This document shows positions 9,648 through 18,168 of a stretch of 64,000 bases of DNA, piece by piece. Each line of letters starts with the position of its first letter. Position 1 is the first letter of the stretch. The stretch is from Novosphingobium resinovorum. GTDB lineage: Bacteria > Pseudomonadota > Alphaproteobacteria > Sphingomonadales > Sphingomonadaceae. Location of the stretch: positions 244,101 through 308,100 of the forward strand of contig NZ_BSFC01000003.1 in NCBI RefSeq assembly GCF_027922145.1, written 5' to 3'. The notes below the pieces were generated by a model. It saw only the letters and a program-made list of their open reading frames with translations, was not told the origin of the DNA and did no database searches. The position numbers were made by a program, and so were the translations under genes.

Positions 9648-11432
9648 TCAATTCGCATTCGCCTCGCGATGAGCATCGGCAATCTCTCCGTCGAGATCGG
9701 CGAGGATTTCCGCACGGACCTTCGCATCCAGCGCACGGTCTGCCGCGATCGAGGCCCGGGCGCTGCGCAGGGCATTCACTGCCGCGAATTTCGCGGCCTT
9801 GGGCTCGCCGGTGCAGATGACCACCGATGCACTAGACCCGTTGCCTTCGCGGCTCGCCTCGCGGCGGCGGCTGTCGGCGGGGCAATTCTCGTCGAGCACC
9901 ACGGTCCGGGCAGAAACGCGCGAGCCGTCCTTCTGCACGATGCGAATGGTATGCCGCTTGCCATCGGCCGAGACCGATTCCTCCACCTTGGGCGCGCGCG
10001 CCAAGGCTTCTGCGGCCATGCGCTGTGCTTCCGTCGAACGGCGCTGTGCATCGGCCACGCTGCGCTGGGCATCCGCCGCGCTGCGCAAGCGGTCGTGCAT
10101 CTGGCGAACATCGTCGGTCGTCATCGTCTTGCGCATCGTGACCCGGGCGTTCGGCATCGGACGAGGCGCCGGTACGGCGAGAGTGGAGGGGGCGGCGGGG
10201 GGAGCCGGAGGTGCGGGAGGAACCGGCGGCACCGGCGCCGCGATGCCTTCCGCCATATCGACATCCGGCATTTCCGGCGGCTCGGGCGCCTCGGGGGGCT
10301 CCGGCAGGTCGCCCTCGGCCAGCGCCTCGGGAGCTTCAGGCGGCACAGGCGGCTGCGGGGCGTACGGCATCGCCGAATGATGCGCCTGCGGGGGGGGGAC
10401 CGGATCGGCCTCCGCCTCGTCCATCGCGGCATAGCTGACCGTCGCGGTAGCAGGCACCGCGACGATGGCCAGCGCGAAGAGGCTGCGGGCGAGCAGCCGC
10501 CGTGTCGGACTGACATCGGCAGCCGCCAGTGCCTTGAGGCGCTGGATGATCGGCTTCTCGCCCGAAAGCGGCCCGGCCATCGGCGCGGCCAGACCAAGCC
10601 GTGTTCCGCCCGCCATCGAGGCGATCAGGCGGCCATAGCGCGCCCGCTCGGCTCGAGTGCGGCCCGCCATGACGCGCGCGTCACAGAACGCCTCCTGATC
10701 GGCCCTCACCGCGCGCCAACCGGCCCAGCCGATCGGATTGAACCAGTGCAGCGCGAAGAGCGGCTGCATCACGATGAGCGCCAGCAGGTCGCCGCCTGCA
10801 TGGTGCTCCATCTCGTGCGCGATGGCGAAGTCGGAAGTCTCGGAGTCCGCGTCCGCCAGAAAGCCCTGCGGCAGCGCGACGACCTTGTCGAACACCCCGA
10901 AGGCAAGCGGCGCGGTGATCGCGGATGTCTCGACAATGCGTACGGTATCGGAATGCGCGATGACGCGCGCACCGTCGAGCAGGTCACGCCGCATCCAGCG
11001 ATAGGTGATGGTGCGCCAGGCGATGAACAGCACCGCACCGCCGAGCCAGACGGCCAGCCCCAGCGTCATCCACGGCATTTGCGCCAGCAGCCCCGGATCG
11101 ACCGAGGTGGAGGTAACCACTTCGGCGGCGGGCAGTGCGGCAATGCCTTCAGTGACTGCGGGAACCATGACCGCCTCGACCGGTATGGCGGACTGCACCC
11201 CGGCGGCCGACGCGGTGATCGGCTCAACTCCGAAATGCAGGTTGGACAGCAAGCCGTGCGGCATGAAGCGAGGCAGCGCCAGAGGCGGCAGCACCAGCCG
11301 AATCATCGGCAGCGCCCAGAGCGCATAAGCCGCGCCCGGACCGAACCAACGCGCCACGGGACGGCGGACGAGCAGCACCAGCGCCATCAGCACGCCGGTC
11401 GCCAGAAGCGTATCGGTAAGCCATTCGGTCAT
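9648..11432 (-). CDS. blaR1: BlaR1/MecR1-like M56 membrane metallopeptidase
   Basis: A 594-residue sensor-protease of the M56 family. The first half carries membrane helices (about 5-22, 35-55, 122-140 and 215-233) and the zinc site HEMEHH at residues 206-211, with ADQEAFCDARVM downstream. In the family such proteases inactivate the partner repressor BlaI. A Pro-rich linker (about residues 350-420) leads to a charged, coiled-coil-like C-terminus (RSAADAQRSVADAQRR) and a domain with two cysteines. No penicillin-binding SxxK domain is visible, unlike staphylococcal BlaR1, so the inducing signal is unknown. The start overlaps the blaI stop by 4 bases, so they are translationally coupled. Confidence 0.9.
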   Translation of the reverse strand: MTEWLTDTLLATGVLMALVLLVRRPVARWFGPGAAYALWALPMIRLVLPPLALPRFMPHGLLSNLHFGVEPITASAAGVQSAIPVEAVMVPAVTEGIAALPAAEVVTSTSVDPGLLAQMPWMTLGLAVWLGGAVLFIAWRTITYRWMRRDLLDGARVIAHSDTVRIVETSAITAPLAFGVFDKVVALPQGFLADADSETSDFAIAHEMEHHAGGDLLALIVMQPLFALHWFNPIGWAGWRAVRADQEAFCDARVMAGRTRAERARYGRLIASMAGGTRLGLAAPMAGPLSGEKPIIQRLKALAAADVSPTRRLLARSLFALAIVAVPATATVSYAAMDEAEADPVPPPQAHHSAMPYAPQPPVPPEAPEALAEGDLPEPPEAPEPPEMPDVDMAEGIAAPVPPVPPAPPAPPAAPSTLAVPAPRPMPNARVTMRKTMTTDDVRQMHDRLRSAADAQRSVADAQRRSTEAQRMAAEALARAPKVEESVSADGKRHTIRIVQKDGSRVSARTVVLDENCPADSRRREASREGNGSSASVVICTGEPKAAKFAAVNALRSARASIAADRALDAKVRAEILADLDGEIADAHREANAN

Positions 11433-11827
11433 GACTTCAGCTCCTTCAGCAGGGCTTCGATCTCGGCAATGTCGTCGTCGCTGAGTTGTTCGCTCTGCGC
11501 CAGGTGCGCGAAAAGCGGCGCCGCGCGGCCGCCGAACAGGCGGTCCACGAGGCGGCGGCTTTCCGCACCGACATAGACTGTACGCGCGATGCGAGGGGAG
11601 TAAAGGAAGCGCTTGCCGTCAGGCTCGGTCTCGACCGCCTGCTTGGCGACGAGGCGCGACAGCAGCGTCTTGACCGTGGCGAGGCTCCAGCCGCGCGGAC
11701 CGCAGACTTCCTCGCAGACTTCCTGGGCAGTGAGTGGAGAGCGCTGCCACAGCGCCTCCATCACCGCATGCTCGGCTTCGGAAATGCGGTCGGGCTGTTC
11801 AGGGGACTCGGACACCCATCTCTCCAT
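11429..11827 (-). CDS. blaI: BlaI/MecI/CopY-family repressor
   Basis: A 132-residue winged-helix repressor. The N-terminal domain reads ISEAEHAVMEALWQRSPLTA and GWSLATVKTLLSRLVAKQAV, the usual BlaI recognition helix region. The last 50 residues (SRRLVDRLFGGRAAPLFAHL, then DIAEIEALLKELKS) are the dimerisation and protease-target part. It is followed directly by the blaR1-like gene with a 4-base overlap. A near-perfect TACA/TGTA palindrome sits 5 bases upstream of the start codon, so the operon is very probably autoregulated. Other members of the regulon are not evident nearby. Confidence 0.92.
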   Translation of the reverse strand: MERWVSESPEQPDRISEAEHAVMEALWQRSPLTAQEVCEEVCGPRGWSLATVKTLLSRLVAKQAVETEPDGKRFLYSPRIARTVYVGAESRRLVDRLFGGRAAPLFAHLAQSEQLSDDDIAEIEALLKELKS

Positions 11828-11831
11828 CGTC

Positions 11832-11857
11832 TACACACGTAATCGACTACGTCTGTA
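11832..11857. promoter_or_regulatory. BlaI-type operator
   Basis: A 26-base palindrome with half sites TACACACGTA and TACGTCTGTA around a 6-base centre. This fits the TACA...TGTA operator consensus of the BlaI/MecI/CopY family. It ends 5 bases before the blaI start codon, so bound repressor would block transcription initiation or early elongation. Confidence 0.8.
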
Positions 11858-11883
11858 AACATGAACGATGGGTGAATGTCAAC

Positions 11884-12471
11884 TCAGCTGCGCTTGAGCA
11901 GCAGGGCCAGCTGGATCAGGAACACCGCACGCACCGTAAGGCTGATCGCGACGATGATGGCGAGGAAAGCGAGGCCCGTCGCCGCACTCGAAAACAGCAG
12001 CACCAGCCCCAGCACCACGTCGAGCACGCCGAGCAGCAGGCGCCAGCCCTTGTCGTGGCGTGCCTTGAGCGCGAAGGCGATCTGGAACACGCCGGAGACG
12101 ACCAGCCATAGCCCGATGGCGATGACCAGCGACAGCGCGCCCGCAACCGGGTCTGCCACGGCGAAGATGCCCGCCAGCAGCGCGAGAACGCCGAGCAGGA
12201 TCTCCGTCCACCGCGCGCGACTCGACAGCGAGGTCCAGCCCGCCGCGATCGCCGCCACGCCCGCAACGATGAGGATCACGCCAAGGATCAGCCCGGTAGC
12301 CACACCCGCTACCAGCGGATTGAGCAGTACGATCAGCGCAGCAAGGATCAGCAGCACGCCGTAGCCCATCACCCAGCCCCAGGTACTACCGGGCGCGCGC
12401 TCCATCTCGCGCACGAGCGGGTCGCGGTGCACGTTGGGCTCAAGCAGGGGATCGACGTCGGTGCGTTGCAT
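11884..12471 (-). CDS. HdeD/DUF308 family membrane protein
   Basis: A 195-residue inner-membrane protein with six predicted helices arranged as three pairs of two (GYGVLLILAALIVLLNPL, GVILIVAGVAAIAAGW, ILLGVLALLAGIFAV, LVIAIGLWLVVSGVF, LLLGVLDVVLGLVLLF, AIIVAISLTVRAVFLIQL). This repeat pattern is that of the HdeD/DUF308 family, linked in Escherichia coli to acid resistance. The function in this genus is not established. The ATG at 12471 is preceded by AAAGGAACCCCC and was chosen over an open upstream frame that runs into a repeat. It is an isolated gene, with a family C repeat upstream. Confidence 0.85.
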   Translation of the reverse strand: MQRTDVDPLLEPNVHRDPLVREMERAPGSTWGWVMGYGVLLILAALIVLLNPLVAGVATGLILGVILIVAGVAAIAAGWTSLSSRARWTEILLGVLALLAGIFAVADPVAGALSLVIAIGLWLVVSGVFQIAFALKARHDKGWRLLLGVLDVVLGLVLLFSSAATGLAFLAIIVAISLTVRAVFLIQLALLLKRS

Positions 12472-12529
12472 GGGGGTTCCTTTCACCCGCTGCAATGCAC
12501 GGCAGGGCGAAGGGTTGCGCGCCGACGCG

Positions 12530-12639
12530 CCCACCCCGCTGCGACTAGGGCCTGCGGCCCAAGTCTCGCTCCCCTCCCGCAAGCGGGAGGGGCATTCTCG
12601 CACTTTCTCCCCTCCCGCTTGCGGGAGGGGCTGGGGGTG
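12530..12639. repeat. Intergenic repeat, family C copy 2
   Basis: Begins GCCCACCCCGCTGCGACTA with hairpin GGGCCTGCGGCCC and AAGTCTCGCT. Two successive CCCTCCCGC/GCGGGAGGG hairpins follow, near 12571-12592 and 12610-12630. The end carries CTGGGGGTG. It lies between sdhA and the DUF308 gene. Confidence 0.75.
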
Positions 12640-12644
12640 AAACG

Positions 12645-12680
12645 AAAAAGGGCGGCGCAGCCTTGCCGCTGCGCCGCCCT
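12645..12680 (-). terminator. Rho-independent terminator of the sdhCDA unit
   Basis: A perfect 12-bp stem AGGGCGGCGCAG/CTGCGCCGCCCT at 12649-12680. On the minus strand it is followed by a run of five T (AAAAA at 12645-12649 on the plus strand). It sits 28 bases after the sdhA stop. Confidence 0.85.
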
Positions 12681-12707
12681 CCTCTCGTTTTCAGCTTGCG
12701 CCGAAGA

Positions 12708-14516
12708 TCAGTACACGCGGGCCTTGGGCTTGATGTACTCGACGTCGTCGGTCAGCGTGAATTCGTGGACCGGACGATAGTCGATGCGGACGTCGCCGCC
12801 CTTGCCGCCCCAGCCGTCGAACCAGGTCGCGGTGTGCTTCATCCAGTTCACGTCGTCGCGGTTCGGGAAGTCCTCGTGCGCATGCGCGCCGCGGCTTTCC
12901 TTGCGGTTCTGTGCGCCGTGCAGGGTCACGGTGGCCTGCGAGATCAGGTTGTCCAGCTCCAGCGTCTCCACCAGGTCCGAGTTCCAGATCAGGCCGCGAT
13001 CGGTGACCTTGATGTCGTTCATCTTCTGATAGGTCGCGGCGAGCTTTTCCTTGCCCTCGACCATCAGTTCGTCGGTGCGGAACACCGCCGCGTGAAGCGA
13101 CATGGTGCGCTGCATCTCGGTGCGGATTTCCGCCGTCGAGGACGAGCCGTTGGCATTGCGGAAGTGGTCGAGGCGGGTGAGCGCCAGATCGGCCGAATCC
13201 TTGGGCAGTTCCGCCTGCGTACCGTTCGGCGTCAGGTTTTCCTTGAGGTACAGGCCGGTCGCGCGGCCGAACACCACGAGGTCGATCAGCGAGTTCGAGC
13301 CCAGACGGTTGGCGCCGTGAACCGAGACGCAAGCCGCCTCGCCCACCGCGAACAGGCCCGGAACCACGGTTTCGGGATCGCCGTCGGGGCCGATGGTCAT
13401 CACGCGGCCGTTATAGTCGCACGGGATGCCGCCCATGTTGTAGTGCACGGTCGGGACGACCGGCAACGGCTGGCGGGTAAGGTCCACGCCCGCGAAGATC
13501 TTGCCGCTCTCGGTGATGCCCGGCAGACGCTCGCCCAGCACCTTGGGATCGATGTGATCGAGGTGCAGGTAGATGTGGTCCTTGTGCGGACCGACGCCCC
13601 GGCCTTCGCGGATTTCCATCGCCATCGAGCGCGACACGACGTCACGGCTGGCGAGATCCTTGGCCGAGGGAGCGTAGCGCTCCATGAAGCGCTCGCCTTC
13701 GGAGTTGGTCAGGTAGCCGCCCTCGCCGCGTGCGCCCTCGGTGATGAGAACGCCGGCGCCGTAGATGCCGGTCGGGTGGAACTGGACGAACTCCATGTCC
13801 TGCAGGGGCAGGCCCGCGCGCAGCACCATGCCGCCGCCGTCGCCGGTGCAGGTATGGGCCGAAGTCGCAGTGAAGTACGAACGGCCATAGCCGCCGGTCG
13901 CGAGCACGACGGCCTGCGAGCGGAAGCGGTGGATCGTGCCGTCATCCATGCACAGCGCGATCACGCCGACGCACTTTCCGCCGTCCATGATGAGGTCGAT
14001 CGCGAAGTATTCGATGAAGAAGTCCGCGTCGTACTTCAGCGACTGCTGGTACAGCGCGTGGAGCATGGCGTGGCCGGTACGGTCGGCGGCGGCGCAAGTG
14101 CGCTGCACCGGCGGGCCTTCGCCCATGTTCTGCATGTGGCCGCCGAACGGACGCTGGTAGATCGTGCCGTCGGCGTTGCGGCTGAAGGGCACGCCTGCGT
14201 GCTCCAGCTCGTACACGGCTGCGGGAGCCTCGCGCACCATGTATTCGATGGCGTCCTGATCGCCCAGCCAGTCCGACCCCTTGACGGTGTCGTACATGTG
14301 CCAGGTCCAGTGGTCCGGCGTGTTGTTCTTGAGCGACGCGGCAATGCCGCCCTGCGCCGCAACGGTGTGGCTTCGTGTGGGGAACACCTTGGTGATGCAC
14401 GCGGTCTTCAGCCCGGCTTCGGCCGAGCCCATCGTGGCGCGCAGGCCCGAGCCGCCGGCGCCGACGACGACGGTGTCGTAGGTGTGGTCGATGATCTTGT
14501 AGGCAGGCGCGGACAT
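12708..14516 (-). CDS. sdhA: Succinate dehydrogenase flavoprotein subunit
   Basis: A 602-residue FAD subunit of respiratory complex II, oxidising succinate to fumarate. The FAD-binding [12 protein letters not shown] is near residue 19. The covalent flavin histidine is expected at His50 in [11 protein letters not shown]. Further family motifs are [40 protein letters not shown] and [17 protein letters not shown]. The ATG at 14516 overlaps the sdhD stop (ATGA), so the frame that continues upstream inside sdhD is not used. sdhB is not downstream, where a terminator and then a DUF308 gene are found. Confidence 0.97.
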   Translation of the reverse strand: MSAPAYKIIDHTYDTVVVGAGGSGLRATMGSAEAGLKTACITKVFPTRSHTVAAQGGIAASLKNNTPDHWTWHMYDTVKGSDWLGDQDAIEYMVREAPAAVYELEHAGVPFSRNADGTIYQRPFGGHMQNMGEGPPVQRTCAAADRTGHAMLHALYQQSLKYDADFFIEYFAIDLIMDGGKCVGVIALCMDDGTIHRFRSQAVVLATGGYGRSYFTATSAHTCTGDGGGMVLRAGLPLQDMEFVQFHPTGIYGAGVLITEGARGEGGYLTNSEGERFMERYAPSAKDLASRDVVSRSMAMEIREGRGVGPHKDHIYLHLDHIDPKVLGERLPGITESGKIFAGVDLTRQPLPVVPTVHYNMGGIPCDYNGRVMTIGPDGDPETVVPGLFAVGEAACVSVHGANRLGSNSLIDLVVFGRATGLYLKENLTPNGTQAELPKDSADLALTRLDHFRNANGSSSTAEIRTEMQRTMSLHAAVFRTDELMVEGKEKLAATYQKMNDIKVTDRGLIWNSDLVETLELDNLISQATVTLHGAQNRKESRGAHAHEDFPNRDDVNWMKHTATWFDGWGGKGGDVRIDYRPVHEFTLTDDVEYIKPKARVY

Positions 14517-14902
14517 CAGGCGTGTGCTCCCAGCGCGATACGGACGATGCAGAACACGCCGAACGCGATCCCGCCGCAAGCGGCAAGGTTCAGCGCGGCG
14601 ATGGCGGCGAACTTGTTGGCGTGGTCGTGCAGGTAGTCCTCGACCAGCACCTGCAGGCCGAGGCGCGCGTGCCAGAAGGTCGTGACGACCAGCAGGATCA
14701 TCATCACGGCCGGGACCGGACGTGCGATCCACTCGACGATGGTGCCGTAGGAATAGTCCGGCAGCAGCACCAGCGAGACGATCAGGAACAGCACCGAGAT
14801 CAGGTTGCCGATCGCGGTGAAGCGCTGCAGCAGCCAGTGGTGGACGCCGCCCTTTGCCGAGCCGAGGCCGCGCACGCGGCCGATGGAGGTTCCGTTACCC
14901 AT
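14516..14902 (-). CDS. sdhD: Succinate dehydrogenase membrane anchor subunit
   Basis: A 128-residue membrane anchor of complex II. Three helices are visible ([34 protein letters not shown] and [20 protein letters not shown]). The [16 protein letters not shown] stretch is the SdhD signature region, with a candidate haem-ligand histidine and quinone-site residues. The N-terminal [17 protein letters not shown] is typical of alphaproteobacterial SdhD. It lies between sdhC (12 bases upstream) and sdhA (overlap of one base), so the three are one operon. Confidence 0.92.
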   Translation of the reverse strand: MGNGTSIGRVRGLGSAKGGVHHWLLQRFTAIGNLISVLFLIVSLVLLPDYSYGTIVEWIARPVPAVMMILLVVTTFWHARLGLQVLVEDYLHDHANKFAAIAALNLAACGGIAFGVFCIVRIALGAHA

Positions 14903-14914
14903 TGTTCGTTACCC

Positions 14915-15310
14915 TCAGCGAAGCAGCAGGAGCGCCCAGAAGGCGGCGGTGAGAACGACACCCAGGACCGGGCACAGGATCGACCACAGGCGGTTCGCCT
15001 GCAGTTCGAAGCCGGCCCCGACGTCGAGGAAGAAGTGGCGAATGCCGCTCGCCATGTGGCTGAAGAAGGCCCACGAGATGCCCACGAGCACCAGATAGCC
15101 GATCGGCGTCGTCATCGCCCACGCGAAGGTCGCATAGGAGGCCGGGCCTCCGGCGAGCGCGCCCAGCCACCACAGCAGCACAGCGAGGCCGGCGAATGCC
15201 ATGCCATCGCCGGTGACGCGGTGGAGGATCGACACGAACATGTGCGGGCCCCACTTCCAGATCTGGAGGTGCGGCGAGAGCGGACGGTTCTTGGTCCCGG
15301 CGTTTGCCAT
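14915..15310 (-). CDS. sdhC: Succinate dehydrogenase cytochrome b556 subunit
   Basis: A 131-residue first gene of the sdhCDA operon, encoding the second haem-binding membrane anchor. Signature segments are NRPLSPHLQIWKWGPHMFVS and SILHRVTGDGM in helix I and SHMASGIRHFFLDVG in helix II, which carry the candidate haem histidine. Three membrane helices are predicted. The ATG at 15310 gives MANAGTKNRPLSPHLQ, the usual SdhC N-terminus. The frame is open up to 15394, with an ATG at 15346 as an alternative. It is divergent from the metallo-beta-lactamase gene. Confidence 0.93.
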   Translation of the reverse strand: MANAGTKNRPLSPHLQIWKWGPHMFVSILHRVTGDGMAFAGLAVLLWWLGALAGGPASYATFAWAMTTPIGYLVLVGISWAFFSHMASGIRHFFLDVGAGFELQANRLWSILCPVLGVVLTAAFWALLLLR

Positions 15311-15460
15311 GGCGCTTACGAATCCCCTTGCCTGCGGCAGTGTCATGAACTGCCCTATTGCAAGCCCCCTTAGACAAATCGAGGGACGGTGCAAGTTCTG
15401 CGGCGCAACATCTGCGTGGTGGACTGGCCTATCTTACAGGCGCGCCGTAAAGCATCGCGC

Positions 15461-16357
15461 ATGAGTCGCACCTCCCTGGCTATCGCGCTGGCTGCCCTGA
15501 CGGCCATTTCTCCTTTCGTGGCCCGCGCCGCAGAGCAAGGAGCGGTAACGCCTGCGACGCTCGCCAAGGCATGCGAGGGCAAGGACGAATGGGCGGACCC
15601 CGCTCCCCCTGCGCGCATCTTCGCGAATACCTGGTACGTGGGAACCTGCGGCATTTCCGCGATCCTGGTGACGGGCGACAAGGGACATGTGCTGGTGGAC
15701 GCGGGCGTGACCAAGGCTGCCCCGCTGGTGCTGGCGAACATCCGGCGCGCCGGGTTCAACCCGAAGGACCTGCGCTGGATTGTTGCCAGTCACGAGCACT
15801 TCGACCATGTCGGCGCGCTTGCCGCACTGCAGCAAGCGACGGGTGCAAAAGTTGCAGCCCTTCCCGCGCAGAAAGCGGCTCTCGCCAGCGGCAAGCCGAG
15901 CGCCGACGACCCGCAATTCGCCGGTCTCGACCCTATGGCCCCGGTCCGCGTCGATCGCGTGTTGAAGGACGGGGATACCCTAGCCGTAGGCAATCTGCTG
16001 CTGACCGCACATGCAACGCCGGTGCACGCTCCGGGCTCGACAAGTTGGACGTGGACCTCCTGCGCGCCCAAGCTGGGCTGCCGCAGGATCGCCTACGCGG
16101 ACAGCTCCTCGACGATCTCGTCTGACGGCTACCGCTTCACCGATCACCCGCAGCGCATTGCGGCGATCCGAAAGGGCCTGCCGGTGATGGCCGCCCTGCC
16201 CTGCGACATCCTGCTCACCCCGCATCCCGGCCAGAGCGAGATGATGGAACGCTTCGCCGGAAATACGCCGCTAGCCGACAACAACGCCTGCCCCGCTTAT
16301 GCGAAATTCGCAGAGGGGCGCCTTGCCCAGCGTCTTGCCAAGGAAAATGCCAAGTGA
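15461..16357 (+). CDS. bla: Subclass B3 metallo-beta-lactamase
   Basis: A 298-residue exported zinc hydrolase. The signal peptide MSRTSLAIALAALTAISPFV ends near ARA at residue 23. Zinc ligands fit B3 numbering: HEHFDH at residues 111-116 (H111, H113, D115, H116), H189 in PVHAPGSTSWTW, and H255 in LTPHPGQSEM. The STSWTW block after the third histidine is diagnostic for B3 enzymes, which open the ring of penicillins, cephalosporins and often carbapenems. Position 188 is Val where Gly is common. ATG at 15461 was chosen from an open frame starting at 15389. The stop overlaps the prmA GTG start. No BlaI-type operator is seen upstream. Activity is inferred, not shown. Confidence 0.88.
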   Translation: MSRTSLAIALAALTAISPFVARAAEQGAVTPATLAKACEGKDEWADPAPPARIFANTWYVGTCGISAILVTGDKGHVLVDAGVTKAAPLVLANIRRAGFNPKDLRWIVASHEHFDHVGALAALQQATGAKVAALPAQKAALASGKPSADDPQFAGLDPMAPVRVDRVLKDGDTLAVGNLLLTAHATPVHAPGSTSWTWTSCAPKLGCRRIAYADSSSTISSDGYRFTDHPQRIAAIRKGLPVMAALPCDILLTPHPGQSEMMERFAGNTPLADNNACPAYAKFAEGRLAQRLAKENAK

Positions 16358-17256
16358 GCTGGAAAGTCACCGTCTTCGCCGCCCGCCCCGTCATCGAGGC
16401 AGCTCTCGTCGCGCATGAAGACGCCTGGGACTGGGATCACGAGATCGTCCTTTCCGGCCGCGAAGTCGCCGAGGACCAGCCCGAGGACTGGGTTCTGGAA
16501 GCCTGGCTCGACCGCAAGCCTACCAGGGCGGACAAAACCGCGATCACTGTCCTTTTCGCTGAGACGAAACCCAAGCTGATCGTCGAGGAACTGCCGGAAA
16601 CCGACTGGCTCGTCGCCAGCCAGGAAGGGCTTGAGCCGATCCGCGCCGGACGCTTCCACGTGCACACCCCCGATCACCCGGCAGTGGACGAGCCCGGCGT
16701 CTTCGACTTCGCGATCCCCGCCAGCCAGGCCTTCGGCACCGGCCATCACGCCACGACCGCCGGGTGCCTGGCGATGCTGACGCACATGAAGGCGCAGGGG
16801 CTCGTCGTACGCAACTGCGCCGACATCGGCACCGGCACCGGCCTGCTTGCTTTCGCCGCACTCTCGCTCTGGCCGCGCACGCTGGCGATCGCGAGCGACA
16901 TCGATGCCGTCTGCGTCAACGTGGTCCAAGACAATGCCGAGGCCAATGGCGTGACGATGGGGGCCCGGCGCGGCGAACTGGTGATGACAGTGGCCGACGG
17001 CATGACCCATCCGGTGCTGGAGGCACGCGGGCCTTACGACCTGATCCTGGCGAATATTCTCGCCGGACCGCTGGTCAGCCTCGCACCCGATTTCGGCAAG
17101 TCGCTCGTCCCGGGCGGGCACCTGCTGCTGGCGGGCCTGTTGGAGACGCAGGAAGCCGCCGTGCGCGCTGCGTGCCGCAAGGCAGGCCTGCGCCTCGCCG
17201 CGCGCATGGTCAATGGCGACTGGTCGATCCTGTGGATGCGCAAGCGGGGGCGTTAA
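16354..17256 (+). CDS. prmA: Ribosomal protein L11 methyltransferase
   Basis: A 300-residue SAM-dependent methyltransferase that modifies ribosomal protein L11. The motifs FGTGHHATTAGCLAML and CADIGTGTGLLAFAALSLWP (SAM site, near residue 150), plus YDLILANILAGPLVSLAPDF (NPPF-like motif region), are characteristic of PrmA. The start is GTG at 16354, which overlaps the stop of the metallo-beta-lactamase gene by 4 bases (GTGA). The two are therefore translationally coupled, an unusual pairing. Length is normal for the family. Confidence 0.94.
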   Translation: MSWKVTVFAARPVIEAALVAHEDAWDWDHEIVLSGREVAEDQPEDWVLEAWLDRKPTRADKTAITVLFAETKPKLIVEELPETDWLVASQEGLEPIRAGRFHVHTPDHPAVDEPGVFDFAIPASQAFGTGHHATTAGCLAMLTHMKAQGLVVRNCADIGTGTGLLAFAALSLWPRTLAIASDIDAVCVNVVQDNAEANGVTMGARRGELVMTVADGMTHPVLEARGPYDLILANILAGPLVSLAPDFGKSLVPGGHLLLAGLLETQEAAVRAACRKAGLRLAARMVNGDWSILWMRKRGR

Positions 17257-17277
17257 CACACGCCTGCCCCTGAAATC

Positions 17278-17553
17278 TCACACCGGAAGCAGTTCCAGCC
17301 CCTGAACCACGCGACTGCGCCGCAGCATCGCGGCCTGTGCGTCGCGTGAGATCGGCCGGTCGAAGGCGAAACCGACGCGGTCCTTGACCACCCAGCGCAC
17401 GGTGCCGCGCACCGGCGGATAATCATCCACCACGAAGCTGAAGCACTGGCCCGCAGCGACACCCGCCCGCTCGATAACGAACTGGCAGCCGTCCGAAGTC
17501 ACGTGCCGCGCCACGGCGGAAGCATGCGTCGACAGCTTGCGGCGGCTCTGCAC
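17278..17553 (-). CDS. PilZ-like domain protein
   Basis: A 91-residue single-domain protein. It starts MQSRRKLSTHASAVARHV and has a beta-rich body (GQCFSFVVDD, GTVRWVVKDRVGFAFDRPIS) as in PilZ domains that bind cyclic di-GMP. The arginine-rich start could supply the RxxxR motif, but the second binding motif (D/NxSxxG) is not obvious: the matching place reads SDGCQFVIE. Nucleotide binding is therefore uncertain. The start is GTG at 17553 preceded by GAGAGGT. It is divergent from sciP across an AT-rich 230-base region and convergent with prmA. Confidence 0.75.
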   Translation of the reverse strand: MQSRRKLSTHASAVARHVTSDGCQFVIERAGVAAGQCFSFVVDDYPPVRGTVRWVVKDRVGFAFDRPISRDAQAAMLRRSRVVQGLELLPV

Positions 17554-17784
17554 GTTTACCTCTCTTGAGCAATGGATCTGGTCAGGAGGTAAAGGTAATT
17601 AACACTGGTAAACGGCCGGTAAAGATTTGGCTCCTGTATCGATTGCATTTTTATGAATTTTTCCCCGAGAATATGTAAAACATCGTAAACATCAATTAAC
17701 CAACCGCGATTGCCTCAAGTTAAGGTTTAATACGCAGAATAGACATCGACAGGGGGTTGGCAGACAGCTTTTACGAGGCCAACC
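17554..17784. promoter_or_regulatory. Divergent AT-rich promoter region of pilZ-like gene and sciP
   Basis: Much richer in A+T than its surroundings. Four GGTAA elements on the plus strand begin at 17588, 17594, 17607 and 17618. Further right, TTAACCAA (around 17697-17704) and TTAAGGTTTAA (around 17720-17730) resemble CtrA half sites (TTAA and TTAACCAT). These are sequence resemblances only. They fit the known control of sciP by CtrA in Caulobacter. Confidence 0.5.
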
Positions 17785-18087
17785 ATGGAAGACGTTAAGA
17801 ACGACCGTCCAACGGTCATCACCGGTCCGCTCGGCGAACCGATGAGCATCGACAGCCTACCGCCGCCCAAGACTTCGCGCTGGGTGGTACGCAGGAAGGC
17901 TGAAGTGGTAGCTGCGGTCAACGGCGGACTGCTGACGATCGCGGAAGCGTGCGAGCGCTACGATCTTACGCTCGAAGAGCTTGCCTCTTGGCAGCGCTCG
18001 ATCGAACGCGAAGGAATGGCTGGTCTGCGCGCCACGCGCGTCCAGCATTACCGTCAGGTGCACGAGCGCCGCGGCCGTTACAGTTGA
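17785..18087 (+). CDS. sciP: CtrA inhibitor SciP
   Basis: A 100-residue DUF1153 protein. In Caulobacter, SciP binds DNA and CtrA and stops CtrA-activated transcription in G1 cells. The conserved block LPPPKTSRWVVRRKAEVVAA followed by GLLTIAEACERYDLTLEELASW and REGMAGLRATRVQHYR matches the family, whose helix-turn-helix resembles a TrpR/transposase fold. ATG at 17785 gives the normal length. A hairpin with a T-rich tail follows at 18169. cckA, at the top of the same pathway, is also in this window. Confidence 0.94.
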   Translation: MEDVKNDRPTVITGPLGEPMSIDSLPPPKTSRWVVRRKAEVVAAVNGGLLTIAEACERYDLTLEELASWQRSIEREGMAGLRATRVQHYRQVHERRGRYS

Positions 18088-18168
18088 GCCTATCGCGCTG
18101 CGGTATCCCCCTGCACGTCGCGCGTAGCTGAAAAGCATTCCGGCCAGCCCTTCGGGGCCAGCCTTCCG

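Noticed and set aside
12663..14636. A 657-codon plus-strand frame
   Set aside because: Antisense of sdhA. The protein has the His/Arg/Val-rich composition of reverse-strand shadows and no domain.
15311..15460. A BlaI operator in front of the metallo-beta-lactamase gene
   Set aside because: No TACA...TGTA palindrome like that at 11832-11857 occurs here, so control by the nearby BlaI-like repressor is not supported.
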